DNA of 15,970 nucleotides. Origin: CAZOOA01 sp964581355. Lineage in GTDB: Bacteria; Bacillota; Dethiobacteria; DTU022; UBA8154. Below the pieces are notes generated by a model that had not been told where the DNA came from, made no database searches, and saw only the letters and a list, made by a program, of their open reading frames with translations. The number at the start of each line of letters is the position of its first letter. The first letter of the stretch is position 1. The DNA lies in assembly GCA_964581355.1 (NCBI GenBank), contig CAZOOA010000065.1, positions 1 to 15,970 on the forward strand. The letters are read 5' to 3'. Of this stretch, positions 6,441 to 12,579 are shown in pieces. The position numbers and the translations under genes were made by a program.

Positions 6441-6902
6441 CTACCAGGGTTTGCCGATTCGTTTCACCAAAAAGGTCATCAAGGGGATGCCCAGCAGCAT
6501 CACCGAGACAGCCTGCCCCAGGCCCACATAGAGGACCGCCGGCCAGTAGGGAAAGCCCAGGACATAATTCAAAATGGCCGCGATACCGAAGGCGTTCAGC
6601 AGTACGGGAGGCAGGGCACCGATGTATACGTTAGGGGCCCTGGAAGTCAAAAGCCCTGCCACCAGGGTAATCAGGCTGCCCCCGAAGATGTCGATGGCTC
6701 CCAGGCCCCCGAAGGTGTTGGCCAGCATGCAGCCCAGCCAGAGGGCCACGGCGGCGGGGGCTCCAAACCAGAAGGGCAGCAGGGTCAAAGCCTCTGCCAC
6801 GCGGACCTGGATCGGGCCGTAGGACAAGGGGGCCAGGGCCACAGTCAAAATCGTATAAATGGCCGCAATAATGGCGGCCTTCACCAGTTTTTCGGTGTTC
6901 AT
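6441..6902 (-). CDS. queT: QueT family queuosine-precursor transporter
   Basis: A 153-aa integral membrane protein with about five hydrophobic segments. The family signature YGPIQVRVAEALTLLPFW lies at about 28-45, followed by LWLGCMLANTFGGLGAIDI. QueT proteins are small S-type (ECF-like) components thought to import a queuine precursor such as preQ1 for tRNA modification, and are often under preQ1 riboswitch control. I could not find a preQ1-I type fold in the 46 bases between the start codon and the palindromic element at 6949. The ATG at 6902 has AAGGTGG upstream on the minus strand (about 6914-6920). The gene stands alone, flanked by terminators. Substrate specificity is family knowledge, not visible here. 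Confidence 0.9.
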   Translation of the reverse strand: MNTEKLVKAAIIAAIYTILTVALAPLSYGPIQVRVAEALTLLPFWFGAPAAVALWLGCMLANTFGGLGAIDIFGGSLITLVAGLLTSRAPNVYIGALPPVLLNAFGIAAILNYVLGFPYWPAVLYVGLGQAVSVMLLGIPLMTFLVKRIGKPW

Positions 6903-6948
6903 CTGTTCGTCCCACCTTTATTCTCTGCAAGATTTCAGCAGGAAGCAA

Positions 6949-7124
6949 GGAAGCACGGGGACGGTTCTCCTGCTTCCAAAGCGAAGGGAAGAACCAAGCG
7001 GAGAAGCACCACGGAAGCACCACGGAAGCACCAGAAACTTTCCCTTACTTCCCGTCCCCATGCTTCTTTGCTTTCTTTAGATGCGGGAGCAACAAGGAAG
7101 CAGGAGAACCGTCCCCGTGCTTCC
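6949..7124. mobile_element. Palindromic MITE/REPIN-like element with 29-bp perfect inverted repeats
   Basis: The arms at 6949-6977 and 7096-7124 are perfect 29-bp inverted repeats with the core GGGGACGGTTCTCCTGCTTCC (split here as GGGGACGGTT and CTCCTGCTTCC). The 118 bp between them contain further partial copies (for example CCCGTCCCCATGCTTC at 7050-7065) and a tandem GAAGCACCACG array, so the whole element can fold into one long hairpin. It encodes no protein. The GGGGACGGTTCT core reminds me of repeats associated with REP-type Y1 (IS200-like) transposases in Firmicutes, but I could not search for relatives. It lies 47 bp upstream of queT and 93 bp upstream of the homocysteine-operon promoter. 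Confidence 0.7.
7003..7033. repeat. Three tandem 11-bp repeats inside the palindromic element
   Basis: GAAGCACCACG occurs at 7003-7013 and 7014-7024, with a nine-base partial third copy at 7025-7033. The unit resembles the GGAAGCAC end of the 29-bp arms, which suggests that it arose by local duplication within the element. Confidence 0.7.
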
Positions 7125-7217
7125 CCCGCGCGTTCCCATGTTTCCCTTCCGTTTCCTGCTGTTTGCCTGTCATTTTGCTTTCCTGCTCTTTAAGAGGCAA
7201 TCCGGTGCGCTTCTCCC

Positions 7218-7246
7218 TTGACACTATTCTACACTAACGGTATTAT
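7218..7246 (+). promoter_or_regulatory. Sigma-A promoter of the homocysteine operon
   Basis: A perfect TTGACA (7218-7223), a 17-bp spacer and TATTAT (7241-7246, 5/6) precede the operon. Transcription would begin near 7253, leaving a leader of about 75 nt before the TTG start at 7329. The leader is too short for a SAM-I riboswitch or T-box, and I see no small one. Confidence 0.85.
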
Positions 7247-7328
7247 TTCTTTAAGTACTTTTGCGTCTGGAACGGAAATCTTTTCTTTGGAAAATATTTT
7301 GGACGATATTTTGAGGAGGTGCCCCCTG

Positions 7329-8519
7329 TTGGTAGAAAGGACATACGAAGAAATCAATGCCCGGATAGAAACTGGAGAAGCAGTGGTGGTAACAGCGGAA
7401 GAGGTTGTTACCATGGTCAGGGAAAGGGGAGTCGAAGAAACGGCAAACACAGTCGATGTTGTCACCACCGGCACGTTTGGCCCCATGTGCTCGTCGGGGG
7501 CTTTTTTTAACCTGGGCCAGGACGGTCCGCGCATGAAAATGAACCGGGCCTACTTAAACGGCGTGGAGGCCTACGCCGGGCTCGCCGCGGTGGACGTTTA
7601 CCTGGGGGCAACCCAGATCCCCGAAACCGACCCGGCCAACAAGACCTTTCCCGGGGAATTCAATTACGGCGGTGGACATGTCCTGGAAGACCTGGTGGCG
7701 GGGAAAGAAGTCCTGCTGGAAGCCAAGTCTTACGGAACCGACTGCTATCCCCGCAAAAAAATGGAAAAGATGATCACCCTGCAGGACCTGCCCCAGGCCT
7801 TCCTGTTCAACCCGCGCAACGCATACCAGAACTACAACGTGGCTGTCAACCTTGCCGACCGCACCCTGTACACATATATGGGCATACTAAAGCCCAACAT
7901 GGGCAATGTCAACTTTAGCACCTCCGGGCAGCTTTCGCCCCTGTTCAACGACCCCTTCTACCGCACGGTAGGGCCGGGGACCAAACTCTTTTTGGGAGGC
8001 GGCGTTGGCTACGTCAGCTGGTACGGCACCCAGCACAACCCTGACGCGCCCCGGGGCGAAAACGGCGTGCCCTCGGCACCGGCCGGCACCATGTCCGTGG
8101 TGGGCGACCTGAAACAGATGTCCTCCTACTGGCTGCGGGGCATGAGCTTTTTGGGCTATGGCAGTTCCCTCATGGTCGGCCTGGGTATGGCCATCCCCAT
8201 CCTGGATGAAGAGATGCTGCGACATACCGCGGTCAGTGACGAGGAGATTTTTGCGCCCATTGTAGACTACAGCGAATCCTATCCCCAGGGGCTGGGTCAG
8301 ACCCTGGGCCAGGTCAGCTATGCCGAGCTGAAGTCGGGAGAGATTACCATTGACGACCGGGTGGTTCCGGCAGCCCCCCTGTCCAGCTATTCCCGGGCCC
8401 GGCAGATCGCCGAGACCCTCAAGGATTGGGTCCGCAAGGGCGAGTTTATGCTTACCCGCCCGGCTTTTACCCTGCCCACCACGGGGAACGAGGTGGATTT
8501 CAAGAAGACAACCGGCTAA
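7329..8519 (+). CDS. Homocysteine biosynthesis protein (DUF39 / COG1900, MA1821-like)
   Basis: A 396-aa member of the COG1900/DUF39 family, which in Methanosarcina acetivorans (MA1821) and in Desulfovibrio is required to make homocysteine from aspartate semialdehyde and sulfide, bypassing O-acyl-homoserine. Two conserved cysteines are visible: C54 in TGTFGPMCSSG and C139 in SYGTDCYPR; as I recall, the equivalent residues matter for persulfide chemistry. The start is TTG at 7329 because GAGGAGGT (7313-7320) lies 8 nt upstream; this puts the first cysteine at 54, as I recall for MA1821. An upstream in-frame reading from 7218 overlaps the promoter and is rejected. It is the first gene of a four-gene unit with the NIL-ferredoxin and UPF0280 partners. 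Confidence 0.93.
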   Translation: MVERTYEEINARIETGEAVVVTAEEVVTMVRERGVEETANTVDVVTTGTFGPMCSSGAFFNLGQDGPRMKMNRAYLNGVEAYAGLAAVDVYLGATQIPETDPANKTFPGEFNYGGGHVLEDLVAGKEVLLEAKSYGTDCYPRKKMEKMITLQDLPQAFLFNPRNAYQNYNVAVNLADRTLYTYMGILKPNMGNVNFSTSGQLSPLFNDPFYRTVGPGTKLFLGGGVGYVSWYGTQHNPDAPRGENGVPSAPAGTMSVVGDLKQMSSYWLRGMSFLGYGSSLMVGLGMAIPILDEEMLRHTAVSDEEIFAPIVDYSESYPQGLGQTLGQVSYAELKSGEITIDDRVVPAAPLSSYSRARQIAETLKDWVRKGEFMLTRPAFTLPTTGNEVDFKKTTG

Positions 8520-8558
8520 CAAGTAAGCGGTTAGATCCTTTAGGCGAGGTGTTAATCA

Positions 8559-8963
8559 TTGAAAGAAAAAATGGTGTTTCATTTTCCGGCAACAGTAGTC
8601 GAGCAGCCGTTCATGTATCACCTGGTTAAAGATTACAACCTGATGGTCAATATTCTGAAAGCCAACATCAACCCGCGCAAGGAAGGGCGTATGGTGGTGG
8701 AATTAAGCGGCGAGAAAAAGAACTTTATGGACGGGGTGGAATTTATGCAGTCCCGGGGTGTGAAGGCCTTTCCCCTGGAACAGGAGATCATCTGGATCGA
8801 AGAAAAGTGTACTCACTGCGGGGCCTGTACCGTCATCTGTCCGTCCGGGGCCCTGATCCTGGAGCGCCCCAGTATGGAAGTGAAGTTCTTGCAGGAAAAA
8901 TGCATTGTCTGTGAACACTGCATCAAGACCTGCCCGGCCCGCGCCATGGAGGCTCGCTACTGA
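8559..8963 (+). CDS. NIL domain and 2x[4Fe-4S] ferredoxin protein (MA1822-like)
   Basis: A 134-aa protein with an N-terminal NIL domain (about 3-75, a small ferredoxin-like fold also found on methionine ABC transporter ATPases) and two C-terminal [4Fe-4S] motifs: CTHCGACTVICP and CIVCEHCIKTCP. It matches the partner of the DUF39 enzyme in sulfide-dependent homocysteine synthesis (MA1822 in Methanosarcina), where it is thought to deliver electrons or handle sulfur; the exact role is unsettled. The start is TTG at 8559 with GCGAGGTG (8544-8551) 7 nt upstream; the in-frame ATG at 8571 would cut the first four residues. It lies 39 bp after the DUF39 stop and 3 bp before the next gene, so co-transcription is very likely. 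Cytoplasmic. Confidence 0.93.
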   Translation: MKEKMVFHFPATVVEQPFMYHLVKDYNLMVNILKANINPRKEGRMVVELSGEKKNFMDGVEFMQSRGVKAFPLEQEIIWIEEKCTHCGACTVICPSGALILERPSMEVKFLQEKCIVCEHCIKTCPARAMEARY

Positions 8964-8966
8964 ATC

Positions 8967-9707
8967 ATGGCCTACTCCAAAAGACTTTACCGGCAGGGGC
9001 TCTGCCCCTCGGGAATGAAAGCCTTCACTGTTACTGTCAAGGATACGGACTTGTGGATTGCCGTGGACGAGCAGGCGGTCACACCCGACCTTGCAGCTGA
9101 AATAGAGCAGTTTATCTGGAACGAAAGGCGGCTTTTGGAACAGTACATCCAGGAAGACCCTCTGTTCGGCAAAACCCTGGACCCGTACCTGGTATCGCAG
9201 CAGGCCCCGCCCATTGCCCTGGAAATGGTTCGGGCAGGCAACCTGGCCCGGGTGGGTCCCATGGCTGCCGTAGCGGGAGCCTTTGCCCAGCGTGTTGGCC
9301 TGGAGGTGCTCCGCCGCAGTCAGCAGGTCATTGTGGAAAACGGGGGGGATATTTTTTTACGTTGTGATAAGTCCCTTTCCATCGGTGTCTTTGCTGGCGA
9401 CTCCCCCTTCAGCCAGCGGGTGGCACTGCGGATCAAACCCAGGGAAGCGCCGCGCGGCGTCTGCACTTCCTCGGGCCGGGTAGGGCCTTCGTACAGCCGG
9501 GGTCAGGCCGATGCAGCGGTTATCCTGGCCCGTGACACCCTGCTGGCCGATGCTGTGGCCACGGCGACTGCCAACCGCGTGCAGTCGGACCAGGGCCTGG
9601 ACCAGGCCCTGGAATTAGCCCGGGAGATCCAGGGGGTGGAAGGCGTGCTGATTATCCAGGAAGACAGGTTGGCCGCATGGGGGGACATTCAACTCGAGGA
9701 GGGATAG
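8967..9707 (+). CDS. UPF0280 / COG2122 ApbE-like protein (MA1820-like)
   Basis: A 246-aa protein of the UPF0280 (COG2122) family, distantly related to ApbE flavin transferases. Recognisable segments are YRQGLCPSGMKAFTVTVKDT at the N-terminus, ARVGPMAAVAGAFAQRVG, VIVENGGDIFLR, GVCTSSGRVGPSYSRGQADA and ADAVATATANRV. In Methanosarcina and Desulfovibrio it is encoded with the DUF39 and NIL-ferredoxin genes and has been tied to homocysteine formation, but its reaction is not established. The ATG at 8967 lies 3 bp after the previous stop; a GGAGG (8948-8952) inside the upstream gene is 14 nt away, so translational coupling is likely. Membership is firm; function is known only by association. Confidence 0.92.
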   Translation: MAYSKRLYRQGLCPSGMKAFTVTVKDTDLWIAVDEQAVTPDLAAEIEQFIWNERRLLEQYIQEDPLFGKTLDPYLVSQQAPPIALEMVRAGNLARVGPMAAVAGAFAQRVGLEVLRRSQQVIVENGGDIFLRCDKSLSIGVFAGDSPFSQRVALRIKPREAPRGVCTSSGRVGPSYSRGQADAAVILARDTLLADAVATATANRVQSDQGLDQALELAREIQGVEGVLIIQEDRLAAWGDIQLEEG

Positions 9708-9712
9708 GTAAA

Positions 9713-10246
9713 TTGCTGTATACTATAGACGGAAGAAAGCCGCAGGCAGCCTCCAGCGTCTATATCGCCCCGGGGTCCTTTGTGATCGGGCAGGTGAAGA
9801 TTGGAGAACACTCCAGTGTCTGGTTTAATACGGTCATCCGTGGGGATACGGAAAATATTTATATCGGTGAGGAGACCAACATCCAGGACAACTGTACCGT
9901 CCACGCCGACCCGGGCTTCCCCGTGCAGGTTGGCAACCGGGTTACGGTGGGACATAATTGTGTCCTGCACGGCTGCAAGATCGGCCAGGGAGCGGTTATC
10001 GGCATGAACAGCGTCCTGCTGGACGGCTGCGTCATTGGGGAAAATGCCGTGGTGGGAGCCGGGTCGGTGGTCACTTCGGGGACAGAAATACCGCCGGGCA
10101 TGCTGGCTGTTGGAAGCCCGGCCAAAGCCATCAGGGAGCTAGCCCCGGAAAAAATCGCCCGGGGGCAGGAATTGTACAAGATTTACCGGGACCGCAGCCA
10201 AATCTATCGGCGTGATGTCCCTTCGAATGTAACACCCGAAAAGTAA
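9713..10246 (+). CDS. Gamma-class carbonic anhydrase family protein
   Basis: A 177-aa left-handed beta-helix protein of the gamma-carbonic anhydrase / YrdA-like group, which forms trimers with a metal between subunits. Hexapeptide repeats run from about residue 16 to 125. The metal ligands are visible as H64 (CTVHAD), H81 and H86 (TVGHNCVLHGC), with the family's spacing. R43, D45, Q58 and D59 are at the expected positions in VIRGDT and NIQDNC. Catalysis of CO2 hydration is not guaranteed in this group. The chosen start is TTG at 9713, with GAGGAGG (9696-9702) 10 nt upstream and the previous stop 5 bp before; a start at 9677 would overlap that gene. It is the last gene of the homocysteine operon, an unusual partner that could supply bicarbonate or simply share transcription. 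Confidence 0.9.
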   Translation: MLYTIDGRKPQAASSVYIAPGSFVIGQVKIGEHSSVWFNTVIRGDTENIYIGEETNIQDNCTVHADPGFPVQVGNRVTVGHNCVLHGCKIGQGAVIGMNSVLLDGCVIGENAVVGAGSVVTSGTEIPPGMLAVGSPAKAIRELAPEKIARGQELYKIYRDRSQIYRRDVPSNVTPEK

Positions 10247-10352
10247 ACCAGGAAGGCGCCGAAAAGAACAGGTATAGAGAAGAGCAGCTGCCGATAAAAA
10301 CAGGTAAAGCCGGGGCCGCCCGTGGAACTATGTTTCTTTTCTTTTACCCTGT

Positions 10353-10371
10353 CCCCGGGGTGTCCCCGGGG
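10353..10371. other. Very stable GC hairpin between convergent genes
   Basis: CCCCGGGG, a TGT loop and CCCCGGGG form an 8-bp all-GC stem between the gamma-carbonic anhydrase gene and the convergent pcm gene. There is no U-run after it on either strand, so it is not a classical intrinsic terminator. It may still act as a pause or as 3'-end protection for either transcript. I found nothing else in the 183-bp spacer. Confidence 0.35.
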
Positions 10372-10429
10372 GCTCTGGAAGGCGGAACCCGGCCGTGCCA
10401 GTGCTGATTCCCGTCCCAGATTACCGGCC

Positions 10430-11086
10430 CTATTTGTTGTCTTCGACCAGGGGGACAAACCGGCAGCCGCAGAGCTTTTCCCGCCGCAGCCCTGTTTCTT
10501 CCCGGGTGATCACGAACAGTTCCTGGAACCAGCTGTTTCCCAGGGGCAGGACCAGGCGTCCTCCCGGGGCCAGCTGTTCAAGCAACCTGTCAGGGACATC
10601 TTTGGCCGCTGCCGCCGCCAGCATGGCATCGAAGGGGCTTTCTTCCGGCCAGCCCCCCGTCCCGTCGGCTACCCGGTAGCGGATGTTGGTGTAACCCAGC
10701 TCGTCCAGGACAGCCCGGGCCTTTTCCATCAAACCCGGCAGCCGTTCCACGGTATAGACAACGGGGACCAGCTCGGCCAGGATGGCTGCCTGGTAGCCGG
10801 AACCCGTTCCAATATCCAGCACTTTCTCATCTCCCCGGAGCCGGAGCGATTCCGTCATCAGTGCCACGATATAGGGTTGGGAGATGGTTTGGTGCTGCCC
10901 GATGGGCAAAGGATGGTCCCCGTAGGCCTGGTCCTGCTCCGATTCAGGCACAAAGCGGTGCCGGGGGACCCGCCGGAAAGCCTTCAGCACCTTGGGGTTG
11001 CTGATGCCGCGGGGGATCAACTGCTCCTGGACCATACGCTGTCGAAGCTCTGCAAAGCGGTCCTGGTTATCCGTGTAATTATTCAT
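10430..11086 (-). CDS. pcm: Protein-L-isoaspartate O-methyltransferase
   Basis: A 218-aa PIMT, which methylates isoaspartyl residues in damaged proteins using S-adenosylmethionine and so starts their repair. Signatures seen are MVQEQLIPRGI, RVPRHRFVPE, the substrate loop LPIGQHQTISQPYIVALMTE, the SAM-binding VLDIGTGSGYQAAILAEL and, further on, LAPGGRLVLPLG. The length is typical. The ATG at 11086 has AAAGGAG on the minus strand (11094-11100) with 7-nt spacing; an in-frame GTG at 11107 abuts the assembly gap and is not used. The upstream region is partly hidden by the gap, so an upstream partner gene cannot be excluded. Bacterial pcm is often near surE or rpoS, neither of which is seen here. 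Confidence 0.96.
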   Translation of the reverse strand: MNNYTDNQDRFAELRQRMVQEQLIPRGISNPKVLKAFRRVPRHRFVPESEQDQAYGDHPLPIGQHQTISQPYIVALMTESLRLRGDEKVLDIGTGSGYQAAILAELVPVVYTVERLPGLMEKARAVLDELGYTNIRYRVADGTGGWPEESPFDAMLAAAAAKDVPDRLLEQLAPGGRLVLPLGNSWFQELFVITREETGLRREKLCGCRFVPLVEDNK

Positions 11087-11107
11087 TCCTGCACTCCTTT
11101 GGCCCAA

Positions 11108-11207
11108 NNNNNNNNNNNNNNNNNNNNNNNNNNNNNNNNNNNNNNNNNNNNNNNNNNNNNNNNNNNNNNNNNNNNNNNNNNNNNNNNNNNNNNNNNNNNN
11201 NNNNNNN
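11108..11207. other. Assembly gap of 100 N
   Basis: Exactly 100 undetermined bases, the usual placeholder for a scaffold join of unknown length. The order and orientation of genes on the two sides therefore depend on scaffolding. Confidence 0.99.
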
Positions 11208-11399
11208 CCAAGATAGTATAATGAAGCAATAAAGGAATGATCATATCCAAATTATAGCATGCCCGGGAAAGGGCTGCAAATTCTAAATTTATTGGATGGT
11301 CCCTTCCCCGCCCCGGCATTTTCCGGCTTCGGCACTCTGCGCCGGGCAAGCTTCCGGGCACGGGAAGACGGACCTTCTTCAAGGGGGAATTATCAACCG
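11208..11399. other. Spacer with divergent -10-like boxes
   Basis: TATAAT occurs on the plus strand at 11217-11222, where its -35 would be hidden in the gap, and on the minus strand at 11251-11256, with a weak TTTGCA 18 bp upstream of it. These could serve the radical SAM gene and pcm respectively. The rest of the spacer shows no gene. A frame running into the radical SAM gene from 11259 lacks a ribosome binding site and a family-like sequence. Confidence 0.3.
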
Positions 11400-12524
11400 A
11401 TGACATTTGAACAGGGGCCCATTCGCCCGCCCAGCGAGGCGGAAAGTCTGCTGATCCGGGTCAACCGAAACTGTCCCTGGAACCAGTGCCTTTTCTGTCC
11501 CGTCTATAAACAAATGAAGTTTTCCAGGCGCTCCAAGGAAGAGGTCAAGCAGGACGTGGAGGCCATGAAAGAAGCCGCGGAGCGGGTCAAGGCCGTGGCC
11601 ATGGAGCAGGGCACAGGCGGGTCCGTCACCCGGCAGGTCCTGGAAACGGTCTACCGCCAGGAACCGTCCCTGCTCCAGGTGGCCCTGTGGCTCTACCGCG
11701 GCGGGAAAAATGTTTTCCTGCAGGATGCCGACAGCATGGTCATGCCCGCCGAAGACCTGGCGGAAATCCTGGCCTTTGTCTGCCAGCAGTTCCCCACGGT
11801 GGAGCGCATCACCACCTATGCCCGCTCCAAAACGGTGGCCCGGCGCAGCGTGGAACAGTTGAGACAATTGAAAGAAGCGGGCCTGACCCGGGTGCATATC
11901 GGCATGGAGACAGGGCATGACCCCCTGCTGGAGTTCATGCGCAAAGGCTCCACCGCCCAGGAGCATATCCAGGCGGGACTGAACGTCAAAGAAGCCGGCC
12001 TGAGCCTGAGCGAATACATCATCCTGGGGCTGGGGGGGACAAAACTCTGGCGGGAGCATGCCCTGGACACCGCCCGGGTTCTCAACCAAATCGACCCTCA
12101 CTTTATCCGTCTTCGCACCCTTGCCGTGCGCGAGGGTATCCCCCTGCAGGAGCACGTGGATTCCGGGGAATTTCAACTGCAACACGATGACGATATCGTG
12201 CGGGAAGAGCGGTTATTCTTGGAACACCTGCAGGGAAGCGGATATGTTGTCAGCGACCATATCCTCAACCTGTTAGAGGAAGTAGAAGGCAAACTCCCCG
12301 GGGATATCCCCTACATGCTGGGCGTGATCGACCGCTACCTGGAGCTGCCCGAAGACCAAAGGACCAACTTCCGCCTGGGACGCCGCATGGGCCTGTACCG
12401 CCACCTGGCGGATATGCAGGACCGGGAGCGTTACTACCAGGTGGAAGCCCTTCTATCAGGGTTGCAGGAAGAAGGCCAGGATGCTGACAGTATCCTGACC
12501 AAGCGCCGGGGCAAGTTTGTTTAA
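11400..12524 (+). CDS. Radical SAM protein with CX4CX2C motif
   Basis: A 374-aa radical SAM protein. The cluster motif lies at C25, C30 and C33 (NRNCPWNQCLFCPVYK), so the spacing is CX4CX2C rather than the usual CX3CX2C. Later parts fit a TIM-barrel radical SAM core: FLQDADSMVM (third strand region), RITTYARSKT, LTRVHIGMETGHDPLLEFM and YIILGLGG. I recall an uncharacterised COG1032-like family sharing CPWN-C-FC-VYK, so this is probably a family trait. No B12-binding domain or extra cluster is visible, and the substrate is unknown. The ATG at 11400 has AAGGGGG 12 nt upstream; no closer in-frame start exists. The following gene begins 55 bp after the stop. Confidence 0.85.
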   Translation: MTFEQGPIRPPSEAESLLIRVNRNCPWNQCLFCPVYKQMKFSRRSKEEVKQDVEAMKEAAERVKAVAMEQGTGGSVTRQVLETVYRQEPSLLQVALWLYRGGKNVFLQDADSMVMPAEDLAEILAFVCQQFPTVERITTYARSKTVARRSVEQLRQLKEAGLTRVHIGMETGHDPLLEFMRKGSTAQEHIQAGLNVKEAGLSLSEYIILGLGGTKLWREHALDTARVLNQIDPHFIRLRTLAVREGIPLQEHVDSGEFQLQHDDDIVREERLFLEHLQGSGYVVSDHILNLLEEVEGKLPGDIPYMLGVIDRYLELPEDQRTNFRLGRRMGLYRHLADMQDRERYYQVEALLSGLQEEGQDADSILTKRRGKFV

Positions 12525-12562
12525 CATCACCAAGTGCAAAGCTTGTTTAACATTACCAAGTG
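12517..12562 (+). repeat. Tandem 26-bp duplication at the radical SAM gene end
   Basis: A 20-base segment at 12517-12536 (TTGTTTAACAT...CCAAGTG) recurs at 12543-12562 with one mismatch, a 26-bp period. The first copy includes the stop codon of the radical SAM gene and the second ends one base before the AAGGAGG of the next gene. It looks like a simple recent duplication. Confidence 0.85.
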
Positions 12563-12579
12563 AAGGAGGCAATTGAAAC

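Noticed and set aside
7218..7328. N-terminal extension of the DUF39 gene from an upstream TTG
   Set aside because: That TTG is the first part of the promoter -35 box, and the strong GAGGAGGT at 7313-7320 fixes the start at 7329, which also gives the family-like N-terminus.
8498..8518. AAGACAACCGG match to the core of the 38-bp end repeat
   Set aside because: It is only 11 bases, lies inside the conserved C-terminal codons of the DUF39 gene and has no extended similarity, so chance is the simpler explanation.
10322..11221. Plus-strand frame running through the pcm gene and the N gap
   Set aside because: It is kept open only because N bases do not encode stops, and it is antisense to a clear PIMT gene.
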